16,782 nt of DNA from JAYPLE01 sp047627515 (GTDB lineage: Bacteria > Bacteroidota > Bacteroidia > Cytophagales > Cyclobacteriaceae). The stretch is from positions 1 through 16,782 of the forward strand of contig JBLHTU010000069.1 of the NCBI GenBank assembly GCA_047627515.1. Direction: 5' to 3'. Positions 1-7,263 of this stretch are shown here, in pieces; the stretch's first letter is position 1; each line of letters opens with the position of its first letter. The notes below the pieces were generated by a model that saw only the letters and a program-made list of their open reading frames with translations, made no database searches and was not told the DNA's origin. Both the position numbers and the translations under genes were made by a program.

Positions 1-137
1 TTAATAGCGCCGAAGAGGCTAGAAAACAAGCGTCGCTTGCTCAGTTGGAAGCACAAAGGGCAGAAAAAGGCAGGGATGAAGCGGAGGCCCAGAGATCGCT
101 GGCTTTAGAAGCGCTTGCTGCGTGTCGTAGTAAGTAA
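1..137 (+). CDS. C-terminal end of a coiled-coil protein (partial)
   Basis: An open frame enters from the left edge (first full codon at 3) and stops with TAA at 135-137, giving 44 visible residues. They are almost all Ala, Glu, Gln, Arg, Lys and Leu, with a heptad-like pattern (EEARKQASLAQLEAQRAEK), so this is the end of a long alpha-helix or coiled coil that finishes with ACRSK. The family cannot be told from this tail. Similar tails occur on signalling proteins, on TPR or WD-repeat proteins and on envelope proteins. No clear terminator hairpin follows it before the next gene at 352. Confidence 0.6.
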   Translation, partial: NSAEEARKQASLAQLEAQRAEKGRDEAEAQRSLALEALAACRSK

Positions 138-351
138 CCTGTGAAGGTTGTTATCCATTCCCGGACGTCTTAATGTTCTACCTAAAATATTCTAGATCAG
201 TCTGCGTTGGAGTCTGAGAAGCAATAAGCTGTAGATGGTGAGGGTTTTCGCATTGTATGTAAAAATCATAGGATCCAGACACTTGAAGTATTAATCTGTA
301 AACTATTCAGCATATTTGTACGTAAATCTGAACTTCACTAAAGAATAAAAA
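138..351. other. Intergenic region before the beta-barrel gene
   Basis: These 214 bases hold no credible open frame and no hairpin terminator for the gene ending at 137. CATATTTG at 311-318 is a seven-of-eight match to the Bacteroidota TAnnTTTG element and sits 34 bases before the barrel ATG. It lacks a well-spaced TTG, so a promoter here is only suggested. Confidence 0.3.
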
Positions 352-981
352 ATGAGAAAAATAAGCTTTTTAATAGTTGCCCTATGTGCAGTAAGCTTTG
401 CACAAGCGCAGAGTATTGGTCTTGGTATCAAAGGAGGCCTCAACTTCCCAAGTGCTGATGCGCTAGGTGTAGCTGATGGTGTCACGATAGAGGATGCTAG
501 CAATGCCTCTGGTTACCATGCAGGACTTTTTGTCAGTGCAAAAGTCGCTATGTTCCAGATTCAGCCAGAGATTTTGTATTCGTTTCAGTCTTTCGAATAC
601 GATTTTTCTCAAGCTAATGTGGGTAATACAGTTGCTTCAGCAACACAGGATTTTCATTATGTGACCATTCCAATCATCGTAAAGTTTTCACCAGTTCCTG
701 TGCTTAACGTTCAGGTGGGACCACAGTTTGGTATGTTGCTATCGGCCAATCAGGTTGGAGATATAGCTGGGAATGCAGCTAGTTTTGATATTGAAGATGA
801 GTTGGCAAGTACCGACATAGGTTTAAACTTAGGCGTAGGTGCCGATTTGCCTTTTGGGCTGCAAGTCTCAGCTCGATACGTGATAGGTCTTTCTGATGTT
901 AACAAAGAATCACCCGCTGATATTAAAGTGAATAACAGTATGATCCAGTTGTCTATTGGATATGCATTTTTAGGAAAATAA
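352..981 (+). CDS. Outer-membrane beta-barrel protein (PorT-like)
   Basis: This 209-residue protein has a typical Sec signal peptide (residues 1-20, ending AQAQ) followed by alternating hydrophobic and polar strands. Examples are IGLGIKGGLNF, FQIQPEILYSF, FHYVTIPIIVKFS, LNVQVGPQFGMLL, LNLGVGADLPFGLQVSARY and a last strand SMIQLSIGYAFLGK. Length and strand pattern fit the small eight-stranded outer-membrane barrels of Bacteroidota (OMP_b-brl_2 / PorT-like), and the motif 'P.I.KF.P...V..GPQ.G.LL' is typical of them. The job of these barrels is mostly unknown. The gene stands alone: 214 bases of non-coding DNA lie upstream, and the convergent alkylation-repair gene begins 11 bases after its stop. 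The start ATG at 352 places the signal peptide correctly. Confidence 0.85.
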   Translation: MRKISFLIVALCAVSFAQAQSIGLGIKGGLNFPSADALGVADGVTIEDASNASGYHAGLFVSAKVAMFQIQPEILYSFQSFEYDFSQANVGNTVASATQDFHYVTIPIIVKFSPVPVLNVQVGPQFGMLLSANQVGDIAGNAASFDIEDELASTDIGLNLGVGADLPFGLQVSARYVIGLSDVNKESPADIKVNNSMIQLSIGYAFLGK

Positions 982-992
982 GGATCCTCCTA

Positions 993-1715
993 TTAAAATT
1001 GAGAAAAGCGGCGCAGCAAATATTTGCTGCGCCGCTTTTCTTTTTTAGCTAGTCTTTCTTGCACAGCATTACTAGTTAATTCTCTCAGTGCATCTTTTGC
1101 AATCCATCGAGCGGACTTGTCTGGGTGCTCCAGAAGTTGCTCAGCTAGTCTTATCGCATGCACATTGAGTTCTAGATTTCGTCTGCCAATTTGACGAAGT
1201 AGCCAATTGATCGCTTTCTTCACGAAGTTTCGATCATCCCATGCATGTTGAGAGATGTAGGGTAAAAAGGCAATTATCTCTTGGTTGGTGGCCTCTTTCT
1301 GATGTACTGTGTACCAGACAAATGTGACGAAACCACTTCGCTTCACAAACTCACCCTCTTCTTGACACCACGCTTTTGCACAAGCCAATCCGTAGGGGGT
1401 TTTTGCTATCAAGTCGCACAAGTTGTCACATACGTCCCAAGCGTAGAGCTCTCTGACCCAGGATTCGATCGTTTCTCGTTGGATGGTATTTGGATCTGCG
1501 ATGATGGCAGCCAAGTGCTTTGCCTCATGAAGGTCTATGGCCCAAAGTTCTTCTGCTAAAGATTGATTACGACCGATGCCTTTCGCGATTTGCCGGATAG
1601 CGGGCATTCTGACGCCTATGGCTTTGCTAGTCGGTATCGCGTATCGAGCGAGACCTATTCTATGCTTTTCGTCAGCTTGTTGTTCTAGTAGCAGGATCGC
1701 GTCCTCAGACGTCAT
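993..1715 (-). CDS. DNA alkylation repair protein, AlkD-like HEAT-repeat family
   Basis: The 240-residue all-helical protein matches the AlkD / DNA_alkylation family, cytosolic HEAT-like-repeat glycosylases that remove bulky or cationic alkylated bases. Visible signatures are the stretch YAWDVCDNLCD (91-101), where W93 and D97 have the same four-residue spacing as the active-site Trp and Asp of Bacillus AlkD. Another is FVKKAINWLLRQIGRRN (164-180), a helix typical of this family with W171. Length matches the family (about 230-240). Its ATG overlaps the TGA of the preceding gene (ATGA at 1712-1715), so it is probably translated by coupling to the copper monooxygenase-like gene. The C-terminus is very basic (KKEKRRSKYLLRRFSQF), and its codons also form the terminator hairpin. 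Substrate specificity is not visible. The family assignment is firm and the exact activity is inferred. Confidence 0.85.
   Translation of the reverse strand: MTSEDAILLLEQQADEKHRIGLARYAIPTSKAIGVRMPAIRQIAKGIGRNQSLAEELWAIDLHEAKHLAAIIADPNTIQRETIESWVRELYAWDVCDNLCDLIAKTPYGLACAKAWCQEEGEFVKRSGFVTFVWYTVHQKEATNQEIIAFLPYISQHAWDDRNFVKKAINWLLRQIGRRNLELNVHAIRLAEQLLEHPDKSARWIAKDALRELTSNAVQERLAKKEKRRSKYLLRRFSQF
1003..1046 (+). terminator. Strong hairpin terminator inside the convergent gene's 3' end
   Basis: A perfect 18-bp inverted repeat (1003-1020 against 1023-1040, core GCGGCGCAGCAAA / TTTGCTGCGCCGC) is followed by TTTTTT at 1041-1046. In the plus direction this is a textbook intrinsic terminator for the barrel gene ending at 981. 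The same bases encode the last residues of the minus-strand alkylation-repair protein, whose stop codon is at 993-995. In the minus direction only a weak T-rich stretch follows the stem, so it is probably less efficient that way. Confidence 0.85.
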
Positions 1716-3085
1716 TCGTAATAGGCACCGAAAAGAATCATCATTTCGTCCGTACTTCTTAGGCCAAACCTAAGGTCACGGTCTTCATCATTGTCATAAG
1801 TAGCCTCCAGTCTGAAACCTTCTCCACTTTTTAGAGCCAGCGGAGGGTCCATTTGCAGGATTGGTGGGTGCTCCCAATCATAGGCTACATAAATCAACTC
1901 TCCGTTTCGGTCACCTCCATTGATATAGACCTTAAACTCGGTCATATGCTGATGCGCATGAGAATACAGTTGAAAAACATTGATGTCTGTATCAAAAGTA
2001 TATGTTTTTTGGAGTGTGGTGATTTGACCGGCTGGCAGGACAAAATTTTGATTATTGAGTTGAAGAATCTCGGCTACATGCACTACATCTTCTTCGTTGA
2101 TGGTATGAATGTTTGCATACACTTCTCCTTGAATGGTTTCATCGGAACCATTAGCATAGTGACTATTGAGGTCAAAGCCAGTGTTAGCCGGAATCCGTAA
2201 TGCAACTCCCTCTGGGAATTTGTAGCGCATCCATGGCCATTGTGTGCCAGTCACAAACTGATGGTATTGCATGTAAAATAGCGTGATCTCATTGTAAGCA
2301 CCATTTGAGTAATAAACGTCTCGTATGATATCTTCTTTGGGTAGTATAGAGGTCGGATAATCCTCAGGAAAATTGTATAAGATAAAATGATGGCTACCTG
2401 GCCGCATAGTGATCTGGACTTCCTCGATGAAAATATCTGATTCATTGTTGAGTTTCTTGTAAGTGAAAAGCTCACGATCTTCGTTGGGTCCTACCTCGAA
2501 CGGTCCTACATGAAATTGATATCCTTGTGTAGGAGGAGCGAGCACCTCAAATGCTGTAGGCTCATATACATCCGTATTTTCCAGAAGTTTGACATCTGCA
2601 ACTATTCCATTCCTAGGGGCGCCAGCTACGATCCATTCCCTGATCAGCTCTAACTCTCCGTTGGTCAAAAAATCACCCCCAAGTGGCATAATGGACCCGT
2701 ACTCCGGGTGATCAGCATAATAATGTTCTAAGTCTTGCGCATTGATTTTTTCCCAAAGAAAACTTTGGTAAACGCTTTCCAACCCTTTGTCACCTAAGAG
2801 TACTAGGCCATCAGCTTTTGCGGCAGCGTTTTGTGGCACCCTGTTCATCAATTGATCATAAGATGCATCAACGGTCAGTACTAACTCGGATTGATTGGCA
2901 AATGAAGTGCCCGACTGATGACAAGAGGTGCAGCTCCGGTCCCAAATCTCACCCTGTATGAGATCATAAGTACTCTGATAATTTTCCAATGGGTTTTCTG
3001 GTGATTCGCTATCTGAATTGCAACTGATTAAGAATGCGAGCGATATCGCTAGTATTAAATTGGATGGAGTACGCATAGATTTCAT
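1712..3085 (-). CDS. Lipoprotein fusing cytochrome c to a PHM-like copper monooxygenase
   Basis: This 457-residue protein begins with a lipoprotein signal (FLISC, Cys22). Residues about 35-155 form a cytochrome c-like domain: CTSCH at 52-56 for covalent heme, and M133 in IMPLGG as the likely distal ligand. The rest resembles peptidylglycine alpha-hydroxylating / dopamine beta-monooxygenase folds. HH at 232-233 and H309 (NSHYANG) fit the CuH site. H376 and H378 (YSHAHQH) plus M448 (STDEMM) fit the CuM site, and the 70-residue gap between the HxH and the Met is the same as in rat PHM (from memory). All expected ligands are present, so an active periplasm-facing enzyme is plausible. Its substrate is unknown. 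The heme domain may feed electrons to copper in place of ascorbate (inference). It lies 77 bases downstream of the cysteine-cluster gene and overlaps the AlkD-like gene by ATGA. Confidence 0.85.
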   Translation of the reverse strand: MKSMRTPSNLILAISLAFLISCNSDSESPENPLENYQSTYDLIQGEIWDRSCTSCHQSGTSFANQSELVLTVDASYDQLMNRVPQNAAAKADGLVLLGDKGLESVYQSFLWEKINAQDLEHYYADHPEYGSIMPLGGDFLTNGELELIREWIVAGAPRNGIVADVKLLENTDVYEPTAFEVLAPPTQGYQFHVGPFEVGPNEDRELFTYKKLNNESDIFIEEVQITMRPGSHHFILYNFPEDYPTSILPKEDIIRDVYYSNGAYNEITLFYMQYHQFVTGTQWPWMRYKFPEGVALRIPANTGFDLNSHYANGSDETIQGEVYANIHTINEEDVVHVAEILQLNNQNFVLPAGQITTLQKTYTFDTDINVFQLYSHAHQHMTEFKVYINGGDRNGELIYVAYDWEHPPILQMDPPLALKSGEGFRLEATYDNDEDRDLRFGLRSTDEMMILFGAYYE

Positions 3086-3162
3086 CGGGCACAGTTTTAT
3101 ACAACTTTGTAAATATCGGGAATACAGCTGATGTTCTGTTTGTTTGGCACAAACTAAAAAGA

Positions 3163-3648
3163 CTATTTGAGTTTCGTTTTGAGCTGATCTACGATGTCAC
3201 TGACGGCAGGACAGATGAGTGAATTTTCATAAGTAAGGTCCATGATTTGATGCATCTGTTTCCTATTAGTATGCGGATACTCCCGGCAAGCGCTAGGCCG
3301 ATCATCATACACCGTGCACTTGTTTTGATTGTCCAAAAAAGGACAAGGCGCAGTGGTAAGCACAAAATCGTCTTCCTCATCCATGGTCAAATAGGTTGTT
3401 ATGAAGTCCGCAACCGTCATTTCTAAACGTTTGGCCAACCGCTTAATGTCTGTCATAAGGAAAATCGGAGAAGTTGTTTTGCAGCAATTAGCGCAAGACA
3501 GACAATCAATCTTCTTAAAGGTTGCTTCATGAGATTTTGCAAACTCCAAATCCAGTTCCTCTGACTTTTGCTTGCCAAGTTTCGTCAAATAGATTTTGTT
3601 TTCTTTTGACTGACTTTTGGCTCGATTTAGTTTGTCTTCGTAGATCAT
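3163..3648 (-). CDS. YkgJ-family cysteine-cluster protein
   Basis: The 161-residue cytosolic protein has the CxxCxxCC signature of the YkgJ family (C49, C52, C55, C56 in DCLSCANCC). The other conserved cysteines follow: C102 in PCPFLD, C111 in KCTVYDDRP, C121 in SACREYPH and C146 in LICPA. The family is thought to bind zinc or an iron-sulfur cluster through these residues, and no biochemical role is established for most members. The N-terminal 45 residues are a charged helix. It is the first gene of the minus-strand group leading into the heme/copper lipoprotein and the AlkD-like gene, with a 77-base gap, so co-transcription is possible. The ATG at 3646-3648 gives the usual family length. Family assignment is firm; function is unknown. 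Confidence 0.85.
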   Translation of the reverse strand: MIYEDKLNRAKSQSKENKIYLTKLGKQKSEELDLEFAKSHEATFKKIDCLSCANCCKTTSPIFLMTDIKRLAKRLEMTVADFITTYLTMDEEDDFVLTTAPCPFLDNQNKCTVYDDRPSACREYPHTNRKQMHQIMDLTYENSLICPAVSDIVDQLKTKLK

Positions 3649-3860
3649 AGTTATGATTCGCGTAAATTAATTAAAGTCAGATCAAGTAGGTCATTAGAAG
3701 TGCAAGGACAGCTTTATCATATGCGTATTCTTGTCAATAATGTCGTTCGTGTCTGATGAGCTGTGCTTAAATTACTTCTTGCTATAAAGAAAGTGGATTA
3801 AGACTTCTTGCAAACATTTAATTCTCGTTTGTGATTATAGTATTAAATCGAAGTGGTTTT
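3649..3860. other. Divergent intergenic region between ykgJ-like and CotH-kinase genes
   Basis: This stretch must hold outward promoters for both flanking genes. I see no exact TAnnTTTG element, no stable hairpin and no credible small gene in it. It is A/T-rich near the CotH side. Part of it (3831-3860) is open in frame with the CotH gene from a GTG, but reads as untranslated leader. Confidence 0.35.
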
Positions 3861-5321
3861 ATGAGACTGATGAAATTTCTTTTTGTGACGTATTGTCTGG
3901 TATTACTGACATCATGCAATAAAGACGAGGATCCAAAGGGTGCCGACCAAGAGGAGACCGTAGAAGATTTTGAGTTCGCTGTAGACATCGGGGGTAGTAA
4001 AATACCCTACATCGTAATTAATACAGGCGATGCGTCAATTAATAATGAGCCAAAAGTGCCCGCCCGTATGGTGGTTTTTGAAAATGGCGAAATCACCGAA
4101 AGACTCCATATTGGAATAGAATTTAGGGGATCCACATCCTTCCGTATTTCTGATAAGAAGTCTTTCGGGTTTGAGTCATGGGATGAAGAAGGCGGAGATA
4201 TTGATGTAGAGCTTCTAGGATTTCCGGAAGAAGAAGACTGGATTCTCAATGGCCATGTAGTCAATCTTCAAAATCAATTCATGTATGATAGAACGCTGAT
4301 GTACCATCACTTAGGTTATGATCTGTATCGTCAAACGAATCGCTATGCCAGTAGGACAAAATTTGTGGAGCTTGAAATAAACGGGGAGTATTTAGGGGTG
4401 TATGTCTTTATGGAAAAAATCAAACGAGATAAGAACCGGCTAGATATTAATAAAATGGAAGGTACTGATGTCGATGTGACTGGAGGCTATGTGTTAAAGA
4501 TTGATAAAACTACCGGTGGTGCGGAAAATGCAGGTCAGCCGCTTGAGTATTTTTTAAATAACTGGGCAGATGATGCTCGATACAACGTAATCAATAGCTG
4601 GAGATCTCAGTTTGATGTTTTTGGTAATCCAATGCTAATCCCGCCCTACGGTGAACCTTACCACCCTGAGATGTACTTGGAGACCTATTTCTTATATGAA
4701 TACCCTTCGTCGGAGGATATTACCACTGATCAGAAGGAGTATATTCAGCAATATATGGATTCCTTTGAGGCTGCGCTGATTGCGGATGATCTCGAAAGTG
4801 GGCAACGTACCTACGCAGAGTACATTGACATCAATTCATTTATTGACCATATGTTGATTACAGAGTTAGTTCGAAATGTAGATGCTTATCGGCTAAGTAC
4901 TTTTCTGTACAAAGATCGCGGAGGTAAATTATCTATGGGGCCAGTTTGGGATCTCAACATTGGGTTTGATAGTGGAGATCGCATACCCTGGGATGGCTGG
5001 GTATACCAATACAATACCTACGTGGAACAAGATCCCTGGATGGTGCATTTTTGGTGGCCTAGATTGATGCAAGATCCTGTATATACTGCGGCGCTTAAGA
5101 CGAGATGGCAAGCACTAAGATCAGGTCCCTTGAGCAATTCCAATGTGCTAGGAAAAGTAGGAGAGACTGCTAATTATCTGAAAGTTAACGGGGCTGTTTC
5201 TCGTAACTATGAGGTGTGGGATGCGGGCATAGGTGTAGACTATAATGCTAGTGTGGCTTCTTTACGAGAGTTTCTTGAATATCGATTGAGTTGGATGGAT
5301 GAGCAAATAGCTGCATTTTAG
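3861..5321 (+). CDS. CotH-kinase family lipoprotein
   Basis: From the ATG at 3861 the protein has 486 residues and starts with a lipoprotein signal (MRLMKFLFV...LLTSC). An upstream GTG at 3831 stays in frame but would add ten residues before the signal, so it was not used; ATG 3870 is also possible. The body matches the CotH protein-kinase-like family (spore coat CotH in Bacillus). Markers, numbered from 3861, are EFRGSTSF (87-94), NGEYLGVYVFMEKIKRDKNR (174-193), GGYVLKID (208-215), and ELVRNVDAYRLSTF followed by GPVWDLNIGFD (360-370). In the last of these D364, N366 and D370 fit the Mg-binding Asp/Asn pattern of CotH. Known CotH proteins phosphorylate proteins and some relatives modify other substrates. 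In Bacteroidota such lipoproteins are common and their targets are unknown. A 60-residue membrane peptide follows 45 bases downstream. Confidence 0.85.
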   Translation: MRLMKFLFVTYCLVLLTSCNKDEDPKGADQEETVEDFEFAVDIGGSKIPYIVINTGDASINNEPKVPARMVVFENGEITERLHIGIEFRGSTSFRISDKKSFGFESWDEEGGDIDVELLGFPEEEDWILNGHVVNLQNQFMYDRTLMYHHLGYDLYRQTNRYASRTKFVELEINGEYLGVYVFMEKIKRDKNRLDINKMEGTDVDVTGGYVLKIDKTTGGAENAGQPLEYFLNNWADDARYNVINSWRSQFDVFGNPMLIPPYGEPYHPEMYLETYFLYEYPSSEDITTDQKEYIQQYMDSFEAALIADDLESGQRTYAEYIDINSFIDHMLITELVRNVDAYRLSTFLYKDRGGKLSMGPVWDLNIGFDSGDRIPWDGWVYQYNTYVEQDPWMVHFWWPRLMQDPVYTAALKTRWQALRSGPLSNSNVLGKVGETANYLKVNGAVSRNYEVWDAGIGVDYNASVASLREFLEYRLSWMDEQIAAF

Positions 5322-5366
5322 TTAACTCACACAACTGTCATAGGTAAGATTTCGTAAGAGATAGGC

Positions 5367-5549
5367 ATGAAGCTCCTACTCTGGTTGATCTTACTAGTTA
5401 TTTGTTGGCCATTGGCGATAGCTATCGTTTTCTTACTGCCTCTCATATGGCTGATTACTTTGCCATTTAGGCTTTTGGGCTTTGCATTTGAAGGGGTCAT
5501 ACAGCTGATCAGGTCATTGTTTCTCCTTCCGTCTAAGATACTCTCATAA
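5367..5549 (+). CDS. Small hydrophobic membrane protein, 60 residues
   Basis: The peptide starts at ATG 5367 after the purine-rich stretch AGAGATAGG. It is strongly hydrophobic: a first membrane segment at about residues 3-26 and a second hydrophobic stretch at about 27-42 (LIWLITLPFRLLGFAF), then an amphipathic tail with few charges (R34, R49, K57). Composition and the nearby ribosome-binding-like sequence suggest a real gene rather than chance. It has no opposing gene on the minus strand and lies on the same strand 45 bases after the CotH-kinase lipoprotein, so it may share its message. I do not recognise a family. Confidence 0.6.
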   Translation: MKLLLWLILLVICWPLAIAIVFLLPLIWLITLPFRLLGFAFEGVIQLIRSLFLLPSKILS

Positions 5550-5568
5550 TCCTGTTGTAAGTGGGAAG

Positions 5569-6588
5569 CTATTTAATGCTGATACCAAATCCGAATGTCA
5601 ACATTTGGAACTGTTGTATTACGTACTCAGCATGAAAGCTCACATTGGCATATAACACCCTTGCTCCCAAGTTATATCTAGGCGATAAGGTAAATGTGCG
5701 GATGCTGATCGGATCGACTAGCTGATTGTCTTCTCCGACATCAAAAGTACCAAGAAGGTTAAACTGAGTAAGGTTTCCACTCAGGCCAAATCCGGTATAA
5801 AAGTCAAAAATTGAAAATTTCTTAGAGCCAATAAACTGGATGGTGGTGCCCTGCATTGAGAAATCCATCATTTGATTACTAGTTTCATCAATGACAGCAT
5901 CTACATGTAATCGGGAATAGGAAGCAAATAAGGAAAAGTCAAGTGGAAATGCTTTAAGCCTTCTCTCCTCCGAAGTCATTTCGTGCAAAAAGCCGATCCC
6001 AAAAAGATTGAAACTGGCGGCCCCTGCAACGTTGATATTGGGTATCCATCTTAGTTTTAATTCGGTGCGTTTAATTAAGCCTATGCCAAGCTGTAACATA
6101 GGCGTTGCCACAGCATTACTTTTGATTAATGGGATGTCTGTTTCACCTAATCCCAAACCTGTCAAGGCCGACAATCGAACTAATTCTTCGTTTTCATCAT
6201 TTATTAGCCTCAATTCAGGTAAAAAGTCTGGGTCTGTATTGGGACTCATTAGGGTTGGTACCTGAGCGGACTCACCATTGACCAATACGATATTGGTAAA
6301 ATCGCTATTATTAAAAGTCCAGGATTCTTTTTTGGCAGGAGTAAAAGCAAAGGTGGATGTGATTGTTACATCAAAACCTCCAAGTACGTGGGGTTTACCT
6401 GTATTATACCAGCCGCCATTTAACGACGAACCCAATCCCTGGAACAGGGGTGATGCATAGTTTTCAATGTAGGTCTGAGCGTCGGCAGTACCTGCTTCTA
6501 GCAAATCACCCACATTGAGCTGAGGGTAAGCGTCTATTGATTTTGTCAGCGCTAGCACTACTCCTGCTATGATGCGAAAGGTTCTCAT
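5569..6588 (-). CDS. DUF6588-type secreted or outer-membrane protein
   Basis: The 339-residue protein has a signal peptide (about residues 1-20, MRTFRIIAGVVLAL...). It has an N-terminal helix typical of the family (LLEAGTADAQTYIENYASPLFQGLGSSLNGGWYNTGKPH, residues 29-67), then beta-strand-rich sequence ending in an aromatic strand (FGFGISIK), as in outer-membrane barrels. The opening stretch and GGFDVTIT fit the uncharacterised Bacteroidota family DUF6588. The ligand is unknown. Its ATG overlaps the TGA of the preceding small lipoprotein gene (ATGA at 6585-6588), so the two are probably made together. Nineteen bases separate its stop from the convergent 60-residue membrane gene, and no terminator is visible there. 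Confidence 0.75.
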   Translation of the reverse strand: MRTFRIIAGVVLALTKSIDAYPQLNVGDLLEAGTADAQTYIENYASPLFQGLGSSLNGGWYNTGKPHVLGGFDVTITSTFAFTPAKKESWTFNNSDFTNIVLVNGESAQVPTLMSPNTDPDFLPELRLINDENEELVRLSALTGLGLGETDIPLIKSNAVATPMLQLGIGLIKRTELKLRWIPNINVAGAASFNLFGIGFLHEMTSEERRLKAFPLDFSLFASYSRLHVDAVIDETSNQMMDFSMQGTTIQFIGSKKFSIFDFYTGFGLSGNLTQFNLLGTFDVGEDNQLVDPISIRTFTLSPRYNLGARVLYANVSFHAEYVIQQFQMLTFGFGISIK

Positions 6589-7133
6589 AAGGAGATGTTT
6601 CTGGCTTTTAATGTGGCATCGAAGTAGACTGTAAACTGAAACTTAACTTCACCCAATGTTTGCGGAACGCCGCCCAATTCGAAATTGATCAAAGTATAAA
6701 CCGTTTCTTTGTTGAACAGCCAACCTTGTATTTTATCTATTGTGGCTTGCGGGATCGGTATGGCCGATTGTGCCTGATTCTGCAATAGTTGGGAGGGGTT
6801 GTCCCACACCAAAAGTGTGTCACCGGCATTAAATACTCTAATCTCTAATAGGTCGATTATAGATTGGGATTCTAGGTCACTGATAGAGTCCAGTGAAAAT
6901 GAAAGTTGATTGAGTTGTAATTTGCCTGCCTCCTCTATGCGAGGAAGGTACTCTTCAAAAGCATCCACGTCTTCTAAATTGTATGAAACGAGCTCTTCCA
7001 ACGCAATAGACACAGAGTCAATGTTTTGTTGGAACGTGACTTTTATAGGGAGCTCTTTGGATACATTGATTGCAATGCCGACATCCCCACACGCAGTTGA
7101 CAAGGCGATTAAGATATAAATAAGGCGACTCAT
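6585..7133 (-). CDS. Small lipoprotein of unknown family
   Basis: The 182-residue protein opens with a short lipoprotein signal and lipobox (LSTAC, Cys15). After the anchor there is alternating beta-strand sequence (IKVTFQQNIDSVSIAL, LQLNQLSFSLDSISD, LEIRVFNAGDTLLVWDN) and a C-terminal strand pair (LGEVKFQFTVYFDATLKARNISL). Together these suggest an immunoglobulin-like or LEA-like beta sandwich on the membrane surface. I recognise no named family. It is the first gene of a two-gene unit with the DUF6588 barrel, overlapping by four bases, so it may be a partner of that barrel (inference). The terminator of the upstream superoxide dismutase gene ends 69 bases before its start, so it should have its own promoter in 7134-7200. 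Confidence 0.65.
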   Translation of the reverse strand: MSRLIYILIALSTACGDVGIAINVSKELPIKVTFQQNIDSVSIALEELVSYNLEDVDAFEEYLPRIEEAGKLQLNQLSFSLDSISDLESQSIIDLLEIRVFNAGDTLLVWDNPSQLLQNQAQSAIPIPQATIDKIQGWLFNKETVYTLINFELGGVPQTLGEVKFQFTVYFDATLKARNISL

Positions 7134-7201
7134 TCTATCTAAGTTATTAATAATCAGGCAGATCTGTCAGTTTGAAGAAGAACTGTTTAATTATTAGTCA
7201 T

Positions 7202-7238
7202 AAAAAAGGCCTCAACTATTGTAAGTTGAGGCCTTTTT
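7202..7238 (-). terminator. Intrinsic terminator of the superoxide dismutase gene
   Basis: A perfect 15-bp inverted repeat (7203-7217 and 7224-7238, core GGCCTCAACT) with a 6-base loop is followed on the minus strand by a run of six T (complement of 7202-7207). It starts 26 bases after the superoxide dismutase stop. The stem is A/T-flanked on both sides, so it could work in both directions, but no plus-strand gene reads into it. Confidence 0.85.
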
Positions 7239-7263
7239 AATATTAATTAAATTTTCTGTCTGC

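Noticed and set aside
1281..1559. Plus-strand frame of 92 codons opposite the AlkD-like gene
   Set aside because: It lies antisense to a recognised gene and has no family features. The other long frames antisense to aspS, CotH, sodA and the amidohydrolase were rejected for the same reason.
3831..3860. GTG start for the CotH-kinase gene
   Set aside because: It would put ten residues ahead of a complete lipoprotein signal; ATG 3861 fits better.
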